A stretch of DNA of 64,000 nucleotides from an uncultured Odoribacter sp. (GCA_910588375.1 CAJUQA010000001.1:124001-188000), one strand, 5' to 3'; positions 15,908 through 24,630 are shown, counted from the first letter of the stretch. Notes: generated by a model not told the origin, from the letters alone. Numbers and translations are program-made.

Positions 15908-18400
15908 ATGGGGAAAAGTGATACGAAAAGGTTGAAGCAAATTATGACTTGTGCCGGGGAGGAAGCCAAGAGGTTGGGGAATTCCAAGATATATCCGGAA
16001 CATTTGTTCTTGGGATTGTTGCGGTTGAGCCACGGCCGGGCCCTTGATGTACTTATGGCTTTGGGACTGGATTTTTATGAGGTGAAAGATCGTATAGAGG
16101 AAAAATTGGAGAAGAAGCGGGAAAAAATCGATTCTTTGACGGAGTTGGATTTTACGCTGGCAGCCAACAGTATTTTGAAAAAGGTGATGGAGGAAGCGTT
16201 GAGGCTGGGTGACGAACAAGTGGATTCGGAACATGTGATGCTGGCTATTTTGCGGAATGAATCCGGTTTTGTGACCCAATTGTTCAAGTCGATGGGAATA
16301 GATTATGATATTTTTAAAGAGCAGTTGTTGAAGGAGAGGATGACCATGCAGTCGGATTATAAGGAAAATACGGACGAAGAGGAAGAGACGGGAGACGAGG
16401 AGCCGATGTTTAATCCGTACCGTCAGCCGTTGCAGGGCAAAAACGATACGCCCGTATTGGATAATTTCGGTATCGATATTACCAAAGCGGCGGAAGAGGG
16501 TTCGCTGGATCCGGTTGTGGGCCGTGAGAATGAAATAGAACGTTTGGCGCAGATACTGAGCCGGAGGAAGAAAAACAATCCGGTGTTGATAGGTGAGCCC
16601 GGTGTCGGGAAATCGGCTATTGCGGAAGGTCTGGCGATACGTATCATACAGAAAAAGGTGTCCCGGGTGTTGTTTGGCAAACGGGTGGTTGCCTTGGATA
16701 TTGCTGCCATTGTGGCAGGAACGAAGTATCGCGGACAGTTCGAGGAGCGGATGAAAGCTATTCTCAACGAATTGGCCCAGAATAAGAATGTGATTCTGTT
16801 TATCGACGAGATACATACTATTGTCGGAGCCGGCGGTTCGGGTGGAAATCTGGACGCGGCCAATATGCTGAAACCGGCTTTGGCCCGGGGGGAGATTCAG
16901 TGTATCGGTGCTACGACCCTGGATGAATACCGGCAGAATATAGAGAAAGACGGGGCGTTGGAGCGTCGTTTCCAGAAAGTGCTGGTGGAACCGACTTCTT
17001 TTGAAGAGACGGTCGAGATTCTGAATAATATCAAATCCCGTTATGAAGAGCATCACAATGTCCGTTATACAGACGCGGCCATAAAGGCCTGTGTGAAGCT
17101 CACGAACCGTTATATTTCGGAGCGGGCGTTGCCTGATAAGGCGATAGATGCTCTGGATGAGGCGGGTTCCCGGGCCCATATCACGAATATTCATGTGCCC
17201 CGGGTGATTGAAGAGCTGGAAGCGTCGATTGAGAGCATCAAGGCCAAGAAGAAAGAAGCCGTGAAACAGCAGAATTTCGAGGTGGCGGCGGCATTTCGGG
17301 ATGAGGAAAGGCAGCAGGCGGCTCTTTTGGAGAAGGAAAAAGAAAAGTGGCAGAAAGAATTGAATGATAATCCCGTGGTGGTGGATGAGGAGCGTGTGGC
17401 AGAGGTTGTGGCGATGATGACGGGAGTGCCTGTGAGACGGATAGCCAAGACGGAAGGAATGAAGTTGTTGCAAATGCACGATGAGTTGGCCGGAAGTGTT
17501 ATCGGACAAGATGAGGCGATCGAGAAAATCGTGAGGGCCATTCATCGCAACCGGGCCGGCCTGAAAGATCCGAACCGCCCGATAGGAACGTTTATTTTCC
17601 TGGGACCGACAGGGGTGGGGAAAACTCAACTGGCCAAGGTGTTGGCCCAGTATCTGTTCGATTCTGTGGAATCGCTCATCCGGATTGATATGAGTGAATA
17701 TATGGAAAAATTCGCTGTATCCCGCTTGGTGGGTGCTCCTCCGGGATATGTGGGCTATGATGAAGGCGGTCAGCTTACGGAAAAGGTGAGGAGAAGACCT
17801 TATGCTGTGGTATTGTTGGACGAAATTGAGAAGGCACATCCGGATGTCTTTAATATCCTGTTGCAATTGCTTGATGACGGTCAGCTTACGGACAGTCTTG
17901 GACGGAAAGTGGATTTCAAGAATACGATTATAATCATGACTTCCAATCTCGGAAGCCGACAGTTGAAAGACTTCGGGCGAGGAATCGGGTTTGGGGTCGG
18001 AGACAGAAGCAAGGACAATAACTATGCCCGGGGAGTGGTGGAGAAAGCGTTGAAAAATACTTTTGCTCCCGAGTTTCTGAACCGTATTGATGATGTGATT
18101 GTATTTAATTCCTTAAGTAAGGAGAATATACATAAAATCATTGATATCGAGTTGGCGGCTTTGATTAAGAGGGTGAAAGACCTTGGGTATTCCGTCCATA
18201 TTTCGGAGGCGACCAAGGAATTTCTGACCGAAAAGGGATATGACCCGCAGTTCGGTGCACGTCCATTGAAGCGGGCAATCCAGAAGTACCTGGAAGATGC
18301 ATTGGCGGAAGTAATCATTAAAGGGACGGTGCCTGAAAAAGGTATCCTGGAGGTAGATTGCGACAAGGAGCACGATAAAGTCGTGATTATGGAGAAATAA
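15908..18400 (+). CDS. clpC: ClpC-type AAA+ unfoldase
   Basis: This Hsp100 ATPase unfolds substrates for the ClpP protease. The 830-residue product has an N-terminal double Clp-N repeat (1-150), a short acidic linker (DEEEETGDEE), D1 AAA+ with Walker A GEPGVGKS and Walker B VILFIDEIH, a middle domain holding a UVR-like coiled segment (VKQQNFEVAAAFRDEERQ) typical of ClpC, and D2 AAA+ with GPTGVGKT and VVLLDEIEKAHP. The C-terminal D2 small domain (FGARPLKRAIQKYLEDALAE) is complete. A bidirectional terminator follows. A long open frame on the opposite strand here is a shadow caused by codon bias. Confidence 0.95.
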   Translation: MGKSDTKRLKQIMTCAGEEAKRLGNSKIYPEHLFLGLLRLSHGRALDVLMALGLDFYEVKDRIEEKLEKKREKIDSLTELDFTLAANSILKKVMEEALRLGDEQVDSEHVMLAILRNESGFVTQLFKSMGIDYDIFKEQLLKERMTMQSDYKENTDEEEETGDEEPMFNPYRQPLQGKNDTPVLDNFGIDITKAAEEGSLDPVVGRENEIERLAQILSRRKKNNPVLIGEPGVGKSAIAEGLAIRIIQKKVSRVLFGKRVVALDIAAIVAGTKYRGQFEERMKAILNELAQNKNVILFIDEIHTIVGAGGSGGNLDAANMLKPALARGEIQCIGATTLDEYRQNIEKDGALERRFQKVLVEPTSFEETVEILNNIKSRYEEHHNVRYTDAAIKACVKLTNRYISERALPDKAIDALDEAGSRAHITNIHVPRVIEELEASIESIKAKKKEAVKQQNFEVAAAFRDEERQQAALLEKEKEKWQKELNDNPVVVDEERVAEVVAMMTGVPVRRIAKTEGMKLLQMHDELAGSVIGQDEAIEKIVRAIHRNRAGLKDPNRPIGTFIFLGPTGVGKTQLAKVLAQYLFDSVESLIRIDMSEYMEKFAVSRLVGAPPGYVGYDEGGQLTEKVRRRPYAVVLLDEIEKAHPDVFNILLQLLDDGQLTDSLGRKVDFKNTIIIMTSNLGSRQLKDFGRGIGFGVGDRSKDNNYARGVVEKALKNTFAPEFLNRIDDVIVFNSLSKENIHKIIDIELAALIKRVKDLGYSVHISEATKEFLTEKGYDPQFGARPLKRAIQKYLEDALAEVIIKGTVPEKGILEVDCDKEHDKVVIMEK

Positions 18401-18421
18401 AAAATAAGACGGGATGTCTTG

Positions 18422-18466
18422 AAAAAGCGTAGCGGATAATGTATGTCACCGCTACGCTTTTTATTT
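18422..18466. terminator. Bidirectional terminator between clpC and the AsnC-type gene
   Basis: AAAAAGCGTAGCGG pairs perfectly with CCGCTACGCTTTTT (14 bp, 13-nt loop). T-runs flank it on both strands, and it sits between convergent genes. Confidence 0.85.
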
Positions 18467-18490
18467 ATCGGTAATTTCCGGAATAATGTT

Positions 18491-18964
18491 TTATGCTCTG
18501 TCTTCGGGCAACGGGTCCACTTCTTTTTCGATAATCTGGTCTAAAGCGATAAATGATTCTGTCTTGGCGATTCCCGGAATGTTTTGCAGGGTATTTACCA
18601 GCACGTCCATGAGATGCTGGTGGTTATTGCAGCGTAGTTTTAGCAAAAAGGTATAATGCCCTGTGATAAAATGACACTCTGTGATTTCCGGAATTTTTTC
18701 CAATTCTTTGACCACGGATTTATATTGGTGGGCGTTGTCCAGCACGACCCCGATGAAGGCACATATTTTCAATCCCAGTGCCCGGGGTTTGACAATGAAA
18801 CGGGAGCCTTCGATAATACCGGCATCTTCCATTTTCTTTACGCGTTGGTGGATGGCTGCACCGGAAATTCCGCATTCCCGGGCAATCTCCAAAAAAGGGA
18901 TTCTGGCATTTTTAACCAGGTAGGAAAGTATTTTCCTGTCTATGTCGTCGATTTGATATTTCAT
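18491..18964 (-). CDS. Lrp/AsnC family transcriptional regulator
   Basis: The 157-residue product has the full two-domain layout. The N-terminal helix-turn-helix is DDIDRKILSYLVKNARIPFLEIARECGISGAAIHQRVKKMEDAGII (residues 6-51). The C-terminal RAM ligand-binding domain includes VKELEKIPEITECHFITGHYTFLLKLRC. Lrp/AsnC proteins sense amino acids or related small molecules and control their metabolism. The effector and targets cannot be told. It lies 26 nt downstream of the TetR gene on the same strand, so the two regulators may share a transcript, which is unusual but not unique. Confidence 0.92.
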   Translation of the reverse strand: MKYQIDDIDRKILSYLVKNARIPFLEIARECGISGAAIHQRVKKMEDAGIIEGSRFIVKPRALGLKICAFIGVVLDNAHQYKSVVKELEKIPEITECHFITGHYTFLLKLRCNNHQHLMDVLVNTLQNIPGIAKTESFIALDQIIEKEVDPLPEDRA

Positions 18965-18990
18965 AAGCAGATGGTTTTGTAGGTTAGTTA

Positions 18991-19614
18991 TTATCTGAAA
19001 TTTAATACGTTGTATAATTGTTTCCTTTGTTTGTAGTAGCTTTTCCCCTCTTCGTTGGTGATGGCTTTGACCAGGTTGTCAATGAGATTGCTGAAGATGG
19101 TATTGAAGGTGAAGCCCTCCGGCGGATAGATTTCCGGATTGTGAATGTCGTTCAGTTTGGCGATGAACATGCGTGCCAGCATCTCGCTGGAAACGTCTTT
19201 TTTGTACATGCCCTGCTGCATCCCTTTCTCGATGTTGATTTTGATTTTTTCGTAGATGAAATCGGAACGCAGGTTTTTATGTATTTCAAAGATTTCCGGA
19301 AAGTCTTTGGCTAATACCATCGTGACGGAAGGGGTGACGTCAAAGAAACGTTCGTTTATTTCGTTGCTGACCAATAGCAATATGTCGATGGCGTTCCAAC
19401 CGTCGAAATTGTATTCGTTGAAAATTTTTTCAAAACAAGCCCTCTCATGCGTGAGTATGAGTTCGACAATCTCTTCCCGTTTTGAAAAGTTTCCTTCCAG
19501 ATCGGCAGTGGTCAATCCCACTTTTTTCAGGCGCTCTTCGGTGAAGTCGTTTATACCGTAGCATGAAATATAGGTTCTTAGCTTTTCAGCCAATTGAAAT
19601 TTTTTCTCATCCAT
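18991..19614 (-). CDS. TetR/AcrR-like transcriptional regulator
   Basis: The 207-residue product starts MDEKKFQLAEKLRTYISCYGINDFTEERLKKVGLTTADLEGNFSKREEIVELIL, which fits a TetR-type N-terminal helix-turn-helix with a diverged recognition helix (TTADLEGNFSKREEIVELI). The C-terminal region is all-helical and would form the ligand pocket and dimer interface. It lies upstream of the AsnC-type gene. There is no efflux pump beside it. The RND pump at 49-55 kb is too far for simple local control. The ligand is unknown. Confidence 0.75.
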   Translation of the reverse strand: MDEKKFQLAEKLRTYISCYGINDFTEERLKKVGLTTADLEGNFSKREEIVELILTHERACFEKIFNEYNFDGWNAIDILLLVSNEINERFFDVTPSVTMVLAKDFPEIFEIHKNLRSDFIYEKIKINIEKGMQQGMYKKDVSSEMLARMFIAKLNDIHNPEIYPPEGFTFNTIFSNLIDNLVKAITNEEGKSYYKQRKQLYNVLNFR

Positions 19615-19795
19615 CCTGTAATTTCAGTTTAATGAATTAAATGATAGCGGATTTTATCGGGTAAATATAGCAAACAAAAAAGAATTCAACCAACTTCTGC
19701 TTACAAATTATTATCTTTGGTGTGTTTATTCTTAAAATTAATTATCTGTGCTAAGGAAAATTCGGGGATGAGAAATGGTTTTTGGGGTATTTTTC

Positions 19796-19803
19796 TATAT
19801 TTG
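19796..19803 (+). promoter_or_regulatory. -7 element ahead of the phosphatase-fold gene
   Basis: TATATTTG matches TAnnTTTG 20 nt before the ATG at 19824. Confidence 0.55.
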
Positions 19804-19823
19804 CCGGAGTAAAAGAATGAGGT

Positions 19824-21407
19824 ATGAAGAAGTATTTGATGATGGTGGTAACCCTGCTGGTATCGCTGACGGGATGGGCTGAGAGTGAGACCAGACTGGT
19901 GGTCGGGATTACGATTAACCAGTTTTATCCGGAATGGCTTTCAATTTATAAGAATGAGCTCGGGGAAGAGGGGTTCAAACGGATTATGAAGGAGGGGCAA
20001 AGTACGATGGCGGACTATAATTACCTCTTTTCCCAGACAGGGATGGACCAGGCTACGATATATACCGGATTGCTGCCGGCTTCGCATGGTATTGTGGCTC
20101 ATGACTGGCTGGACAGGCTTTCGGGAGTGCGTGTCAATAATACGGAGAGTGAGGAGTATCTGGAAATAGGGGAAGGGGATTCCCTGAAAGGATACAGTCC
20201 GGAACATTTGCAGGCTTTGTCTTTGGGGTGCATGATGAAGATGAATAATCTTTTTTCAAAAGTATATAGTGTGGGGATGAACCCTGAAGAGGTGGTGCTG
20301 AGTGGAGGAAGTTGTGCCGATCTGGCTCTGTGGTTTAATGAAAAAAGCGGAAAATGGGTATCTTCCCGTTATTATGCCGATTCTTTGCCGGGGTGGGTAA
20401 AGGATTTCAACAATGCGTCGGAAAGTGATTTTTTTGTCAAAAGGGGATGGATGCCGCTGGCGGAAGAGGAGGGGAATTCTTTGTTGTTGAAACTGAAAAA
20501 CAAGGTCGGTATCGGAAACAGTTTTTATTATGATATAGCCCAGTTTAAGCGTAAGTTTAATACTTATCGGGTATTAAAGGCGACGCCCTATGCCAATTCT
20601 ATGGTAACGAATCTGGCTATCGCTTTGATTGAGGAAGTTGGATTAGGCAAGGATGATGATGCCGATCTGCTGACGTTGAGTTACTCGAGTCTGGATTATA
20701 TGAACCGGGATTTCGGCATATATGCCAAGGAGTTTCAGGACATGGTGGTGCGTCTCGACCGGGATGTAGCCAAATTATTGGGTGTTTTGGATGCCAAAGT
20801 GGGGAAGGGGAATTATACTGTCGTCCTGACGTTCAGTGAGGCGCGGGAACTGTTGCCGGAGGAGTTGGAACGGATGAGGGTACAGGGGGGATATTTCAGT
20901 ATATTCAAGGCGGTTGCCTTGCTGAAATCCTATCTGAACCTGATATACGGGGACGGGAATTGGGTGACGGATTATGATGCGGGACAGGTGTATCTGAACA
21001 GGGAACTTATTGAGAAAAATAAACTGGTATTTAAGGATGTACAAGACAGGGCGGCGGATTTTATGGTGGAATTTGAAGGGGTAGGAAAGGTTTTGCCGGC
21101 TTATACGCTGACCCGGACTGCTTTTTCGGAGGGGACGGAGCTGTTGATGCAAAATGCTTTTTCCCAGAAAAGGAGCGGGGATGTGATGTATACTTTGTTG
21201 CCGGCGTGGGTGCCGGAGTTGAAAGACCGGGAAGATATTTATTTCAGGTATAGCAAGCGCAATAAGGTTCCTGTGTATCTGTTCGGGGCCGGAATGAACG
21301 GTCGCGTACGGAGAGAATGTTATATGACTGATATTTTACCGACTATTTGCGGACTGATAGGTATTCCGGTTTCCTATACTTCTGTTGGCAGGTCGATGAT
21401 GGAGTAG
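19824..21407 (+). CDS. Alkaline-phosphatase-fold (PafA-like) protein lacking metal ligands
   Basis: The 527-residue product has a signal peptide (to about WAES) and the whole layout of PafA-type phosphatases: LVVGITINQFYPEWL, ATIYTGLLPASHGIVAHDWLDR, SYSSLDYMNRDFG, RLDRDVAKLLGVLDAKVGKGNYTVVLT and YMTDILPTICGLIGIP. The active site is degraded. The first metal Asp is Asn32 (VDQ to INQ), the nucleophile Thr region (TCTGH in the family) reads SQTGM at 70-74, the His after DYxGH is Arg295, the DH pair of TADHG is Ser338-Glu339, and the late His of the THVPL motif is Lys. Only Asp291 remains. I infer a secreted pseudoenzyme, perhaps a binding or folding factor. It converges on gldD with two intervening bases. 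No frameshift is present, so it is not a decaying gene. Confidence 0.8.
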   Translation: MKKYLMMVVTLLVSLTGWAESETRLVVGITINQFYPEWLSIYKNELGEEGFKRIMKEGQSTMADYNYLFSQTGMDQATIYTGLLPASHGIVAHDWLDRLSGVRVNNTESEEYLEIGEGDSLKGYSPEHLQALSLGCMMKMNNLFSKVYSVGMNPEEVVLSGGSCADLALWFNEKSGKWVSSRYYADSLPGWVKDFNNASESDFFVKRGWMPLAEEEGNSLLLKLKNKVGIGNSFYYDIAQFKRKFNTYRVLKATPYANSMVTNLAIALIEEVGLGKDDDADLLTLSYSSLDYMNRDFGIYAKEFQDMVVRLDRDVAKLLGVLDAKVGKGNYTVVLTFSEARELLPEELERMRVQGGYFSIFKAVALLKSYLNLIYGDGNWVTDYDAGQVYLNRELIEKNKLVFKDVQDRAADFMVEFEGVGKVLPAYTLTRTAFSEGTELLMQNAFSQKRSGDVMYTLLPAWVPELKDREDIYFRYSKRNKVPVYLFGAGMNGRVRRECYMTDILPTICGLIGIPVSYTSVGRSMME

Positions 21408-21409
21408 AA

Positions 21410-21979
21410 TTATTTCTGAAATTCCATTGTTTCCATCAGACGTATAACGTCTTCCCGCAGATATTCGATTACCGGGGCCAGGGAATCTTTGTTGGGACGA
21501 GTGGAAATATAGAGGGAGCCCCGTAAGAAATGGCGGGTGGAGTCCGTGATGAAGAATTGAACCGGTGAGGCGGCATTTCCTTCGATGATGTATAACAGAC
21601 CGAAATTCCCGTTGTCCTGTTGGTAGAAATGTTCGTTTATCGATTCCGCTTTGAGTGTGTGGGCATAGGCCAGGCGGTGGCAGTCCGCTTCCAGTCTTGC
21701 CAAGGTCGTGTCGGTGGCAATGGGTTTGTAGGAAAGGTTTATTTTGGCGTGATATACCGGATACACGATGTTTATCCAGTATGCTTCCGCATCCGGTGCC
21801 GGGTCGTTTTCAATGAAGGCTTCATCGGCTAATTGAAAACGGTAGGGAAGTGAAGCTCGGCTGGTCTGATAGCTCTTTTCGGGAAAGCTGATCCGGTAAT
21901 ACCCATATGGTTTCGGCGTATAATCGGGTTCGCAGCTGTAGAGGAAACAGAGCACTGCCAGACATAAAAAGTATTTCAT
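21410..21979 (-). CDS. gldD: Gliding-motility lipoprotein GldD
   Basis: The 189-residue product is a lipoprotein (MKYFLCLAVLCFLYSCEPDY, lipobox LYSC) with the family start YTPKPYGYYRISFPEKSYQ. GldD is a membrane-associated lipoprotein required for gliding in Flavobacterium and conserved in non-gliding Bacteroidota. Its biochemical role is unknown. The order ssb, gldE, gldD on one strand is the conserved arrangement of the phylum. The gap to gldE is 11 nt, so the two are co-transcribed. Confidence 0.93.
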   Translation of the reverse strand: MKYFLCLAVLCFLYSCEPDYTPKPYGYYRISFPEKSYQTSRASLPYRFQLADEAFIENDPAPDAEAYWINIVYPVYHAKINLSYKPIATDTTLARLEADCHRLAYAHTLKAESINEHFYQQDNGNFGLLYIIEGNAASPVQFFITDSTRHFLRGSLYISTRPNKDSLAPVIEYLREDVIRLMETMEFQK

Positions 21980-21990
21980 AATCCCTTCCT

Positions 21991-23301
21991 TTATTTTTCC
22001 GCTTGATTGTTTTTTTCGTATTTGATTTTTTTGATTCTCCGGTTGTCTACGTCCAAAATGGTGAATTTATGTTCCCGGTAAACGATGACTTCGTTTTTCT
22101 TCGGTAATTCCCCTTTTATTTCGAGAATCAAACCGGCCAACGTGTCCGCTTCCCCTTCGATTTCTTTGAAACTGTTTCCGTCGGTATCAATGATTTTTTC
22201 AAAGTCGTTCAGCAGGGTATGGCCTTCAAAAATGAAGGCGTTGTTTTTGATTTTAATGTACGTGTGTTCCTGTTCATCCGTTTCGTCATTGATTTCTCCA
22301 ATGATTTCCTCTAAAATATCCTCCATCGTGACGATGCCGGATGTCCCTCCGTATTCGTCGACCACAATGGCTAAGTGGACTTTTTTGGATTGGAATTCTT
22401 CCAGCAGGTCATTGATTTTTTTTGTTTCGGGAACGAAATAGGCCGGACGGATCAATGTCTGCCATTTGAAATCGGAGGCCTCTTTCAGGTGGGCCAGCAG
22501 GTCCTTGATGTATAGGATACCGATGATGTTGTCTAAATTTTCGTTGTATACGGGCAGACGGGAATAGCCGTGTTCAATGATGAGCTGACGAAGGTGTTCG
22601 AAATTGTCTTCCAGGCTGATGGCTATGATGTTGATGCGCGGCTGGATGATGTCGATGGCGGAAATATTGCTGAAACGGACAATGCCCTCTAAAATGTCTT
22701 TTTCTTCTGTCAGTTCGGAATCGTCTGTGAGTTCCAGGGCTTTGGACAACTGGTCCATGGACAGGCTGTCTTTTTTGGTCACTTTTTTGCTGATTAATGA
22801 GGTGGAATGAATCAGCAGTGAAGAGAGCGGGCGGAACAGATAGCCTAAGAATGTCAGGGGAGAAGCCATGAAAATAGCCACTTTGGTCTGCGAACGGTTG
22901 GCGTATAGTTTGGGTATGATTTCTCCGAATAACAGGATTACGAATGTAACGACTATTACCTGTATGATAAAGCCCAATACGGGATTATTTGAAAAATCGA
23001 ATAGCGAATCGACTAAATAGGCGGAAATGATTACGATTCCTACATTGACGAAATTGTTGGAAATCAGAATGGTGGCCAATAAACGATCCGGTTTTTTGTG
23101 AAGATTGAGTACTTTGTGATACCCTTTTTGGTTCAATTCGTCCAATTGGCTCGGACTCAAGGAAAAATAAGCGACTTCCGAAGCGGAAATAAGAGCTGAG
23201 AATAGCAGTAACAGTATTAATATGAGAATGAAAATCAGATGGGTGATATTGAAACTCCCCAAAGGAACGTCTGAAACGGTTTGTATTATGTCAGTCTCCA
23301 A
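21991..23301 (-). CDS. gldE: Gliding-motility-associated GldE, CNNM/CBS membrane protein
   Basis: The 436-residue product has an N-terminal CNNM (DUF21) membrane domain with several helices (HLIFILILILLLLFSALISASEVAYFSLSP, ILISNNFVNVGIVIISAYL, VIVVTFVILLFGEIIPK), a pair of CBS domains (about 215-330, with MTMEDILEEIIGEI-like end VTMEDILEEIIGEINDETDEQEH), and the C-terminal CorC/HlyC domain. The family is related to Mg/Co efflux proteins. In this locus the GldE identity is clear from its tight linkage to gldD and ssb. GldE and GldD are thought to act together. Confidence 0.92.
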   Translation of the reverse strand: METDIIQTVSDVPLGSFNITHLIFILILILLLLFSALISASEVAYFSLSPSQLDELNQKGYHKVLNLHKKPDRLLATILISNNFVNVGIVIISAYLVDSLFDFSNNPVLGFIIQVIVVTFVILLFGEIIPKLYANRSQTKVAIFMASPLTFLGYLFRPLSSLLIHSTSLISKKVTKKDSLSMDQLSKALELTDDSELTEEKDILEGIVRFSNISAIDIIQPRINIIAISLEDNFEHLRQLIIEHGYSRLPVYNENLDNIIGILYIKDLLAHLKEASDFKWQTLIRPAYFVPETKKINDLLEEFQSKKVHLAIVVDEYGGTSGIVTMEDILEEIIGEINDETDEQEHTYIKIKNNAFIFEGHTLLNDFEKIIDTDGNSFKEIEGEADTLAGLILEIKGELPKKNEVIVYREHKFTILDVDNRRIKKIKYEKNNQAEK

Positions 23302-23355
23302 AATATAAGAAATTAGTTAAACATCTGCTTTTGCCTTTTCCGAGGGAAAAAGTCT

Positions 23356-23411
23356 GTAAAGTACAGGACATATAGAGATTTGCAAGTTCTGGAAATGTCA
23401 CTGTACTTTAC
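23356..23411 (-). terminator. Large hairpin between ssb and gldE
   Basis: GTAAAGTACAG pairs with CTGTACTTTAC (11 bp, perfect), and the inner GACAT pairs with ATGTC. On the minus strand it is followed by AGACTTTTT, so it could end the ssb transcript or attenuate gldE expression. Confidence 0.5.
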
Positions 23412-23427
23412 GAATTTTATCTACCGT

Positions 23428-23865
23428 TTAGAACGGTAAATCATCGCTTTCATCCGGGGTTGGGGCCATGGGTTGGGATGGTGCGCTTGCGTTGGCCGGA
23501 GCTTCATAGTTCCGGGAAGAAGCATATTCGCCGCCCTCTTGCTTGGGTGAAAGCATTTGCATGGAATCTCCCTGGATTTCAGTCATATATTTTTTCACTC
23601 CGTTCTGGTCTTCCCATGACCTGTTCCGGATGCGGCCTTCGATATATAATCTCATGCCTTTTTTTACGTATTTTTCGGCTATTTCGGCCAGATTTCTCCA
23701 CAATACGATGTTGTGCCACTCGGTCTGGTCCACTCTTTCGCCGTTCTTGTTTTTGTAACTTTCTGTTGTCGCCAGGCTGAAACGGGCAACAGCTACGCCT
23801 CCGTCCAGATATTTAATGTCAGGATCTGCACCGACGTTTCCGATTAAGATAACTTTATTAACCAT
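23428..23865 (-). CDS. ssb: Single-stranded DNA-binding protein
   Basis: From the ATG at 23863-23865 the product has 145 residues: MVNKVILIGNVGADPDIKYLDGGVAVARFSLATTESY begins the OB fold. It ends in the acidic tip DESDDLPF that binds partner repair and replication proteins. Longer frames starting at 23934 add an unconserved hydrophobic leader and are not supported. SSB coats single-stranded DNA as a tetramer. It is the first gene of the ssb-gldE-gldD block. Confidence 0.95.
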   Translation of the reverse strand: MVNKVILIGNVGADPDIKYLDGGVAVARFSLATTESYKNKNGERVDQTEWHNIVLWRNLAEIAEKYVKKGMRLYIEGRIRNRSWEDQNGVKKYMTEIQGDSMQMLSPKQEGGEYASSRNYEAPANASAPSQPMAPTPDESDDLPF

Positions 23866-24079
23866 GATGATCTGAATTAAGATTTGTACACAAGTTACAA
23901 AAAAATTGAATAACTTAATATATTTCCGGATCAAAAAATTCTGAAATGCGAATATAGATGAAAAAAGGGGAAAGTGAAAAGTAATCCAGCAATTTTTTTT
24001 GTTTCTCTTCCCGCAGGTGAGGGGATTAAAAAAAATGACAAAAAATGTAAGGTTTTTTTTATTGTTTCCAGAAAAGCCT

Positions 24080-24087
24080 TATATTTG
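24080..24087 (+). promoter_or_regulatory. -7 element of the HU promoter
   Basis: TATATTTG matches TAnnTTTG, with a T-run 19 nt upstream. It lies 56 nt before the HU ATG. Confidence 0.55.
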
Positions 24088-24143
24088 CAGACTGAAAATG
24101 AAACAGGAGGAAATAAATTATTGAATATTAAATATTTATAAAA

Positions 24144-24431
24144 ATGACTAAAGCGGATATTGTTAACGAAATTTCGAGAACAACCGGGATTGAGAAAGTA
24201 GCTGTACAAGCTACAGTTGAGGCTTTCATGGAGTCGATAAAGAATTCCGTAGTTGGAGGTAAAAATGTGTATTTGAGAGGATTCGGTAGTTTTGTCGTTA
24301 AAAAAAGAGCCGAGAAAACAGCCCGTAATATTTCAAAGAATGTCACCATTAAAATACCTGAACACTTCATCCCTTCGTTTAAACCTTCAAAGAGTTTCGT
24401 GACTGAAGTGAAAGGAAAAGTTAAAAAATAA
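24144..24431 (+). CDS. HU-family DNA-binding protein
   Basis: The 95-residue product has the HU/IHF fold: MTKADIVNEISRTTGIEKVAVQATVEAFMESIKNSV forms the helical dimer part, and VYLRGFGSFVVKKRAEKTARNISKNVTIKIPEHFIPSFKPSKSF is the beta saddle with DNA-binding arm. The arm Pro after TIKI is present. HU bends and compacts DNA in the nucleoid. The gene is followed after 14 nt by the tiny mS38-like gene and then rng. Confidence 0.95.
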   Translation: MTKADIVNEISRTTGIEKVAVQATVEAFMESIKNSVVGGKNVYLRGFGSFVVKKRAEKTARNISKNVTIKIPEHFIPSFKPSKSFVTEVKGKVKK

Positions 24432-24440
24432 GAAAGGAGG
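24431..24440 (+). promoter_or_regulatory. Ten-base perfect Shine-Dalgarno
   Basis: AGAAAGGAGG is complementary to the 16S rRNA tail CCUCCUUUCU over ten bases and sits 5 nt before the ATG at 24446. Bacteroidota mRNAs seldom use Shine-Dalgarno sites because their ribosomes hide the anti-SD, so this one is unusual. It begins at the last base of the HU stop codon. Confidence 0.7.
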
Positions 24441-24445
24441 AAGTT

Positions 24446-24535
24446 ATGCCAAGCGGAAAAAAAAGAAAAAGACATAAGATGGCCACTCACAAACGTAAAA
24501 AAAGATTGAGAAAGAATCGTCATAAGAAGAAGTAA
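24446..24535 (+). CDS. Small basic AURKAIP1/COX24 (mS38)-like protein
   Basis: This 29-residue protein is almost entirely Lys, Arg and His: it begins MPSGKKRKRHKMATHKRKKR and ends LRKNRHKKK. The pattern KRKRHKMATHKRKKRLRKNRHKKK matches the AURKAIP1/COX24 domain, whose mitochondrial member is ribosomal protein mS38. A ribosome-bound role is therefore likely, but not shown here. It is translated from a perfect Shine-Dalgarno and lies between HU and rng. A terminator-like hairpin follows 29 nt after its stop. Its small size means many annotations miss it. Confidence 0.85.
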   Translation: MPSGKKRKRHKMATHKRKKRLRKNRHKKK

Positions 24536-24564
24536 CCGACGTTTGTGATTGAGTGGAAAAATAT

Positions 24565-24600
24565 AAACCTAAAGGACAAACTGTTCTTTAGGTTTATTTA
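24565..24600 (+). terminator. Terminator-like hairpin before rng
   Basis: AAACCTAAAG pairs with CTTTAGGTTT (10 bp), extended by GACA/TGTT around an AAC loop, then TTTATTTA. It would end or attenuate the HU/mS38-like transcript ahead of rng. Confidence 0.75.
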
Positions 24601-24630
24601 ATTAATATAAATGAGTTGAATACTGCACGG

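Noticed and set aside
15707..17866. 719-codon open frame on the minus strand across clpC and the end of ligA
   Set aside because: It is antisense to clear ClpC and LigA domains, has no signal or family resemblance, and similar long shadows occur opposite other genes here because of codon bias.
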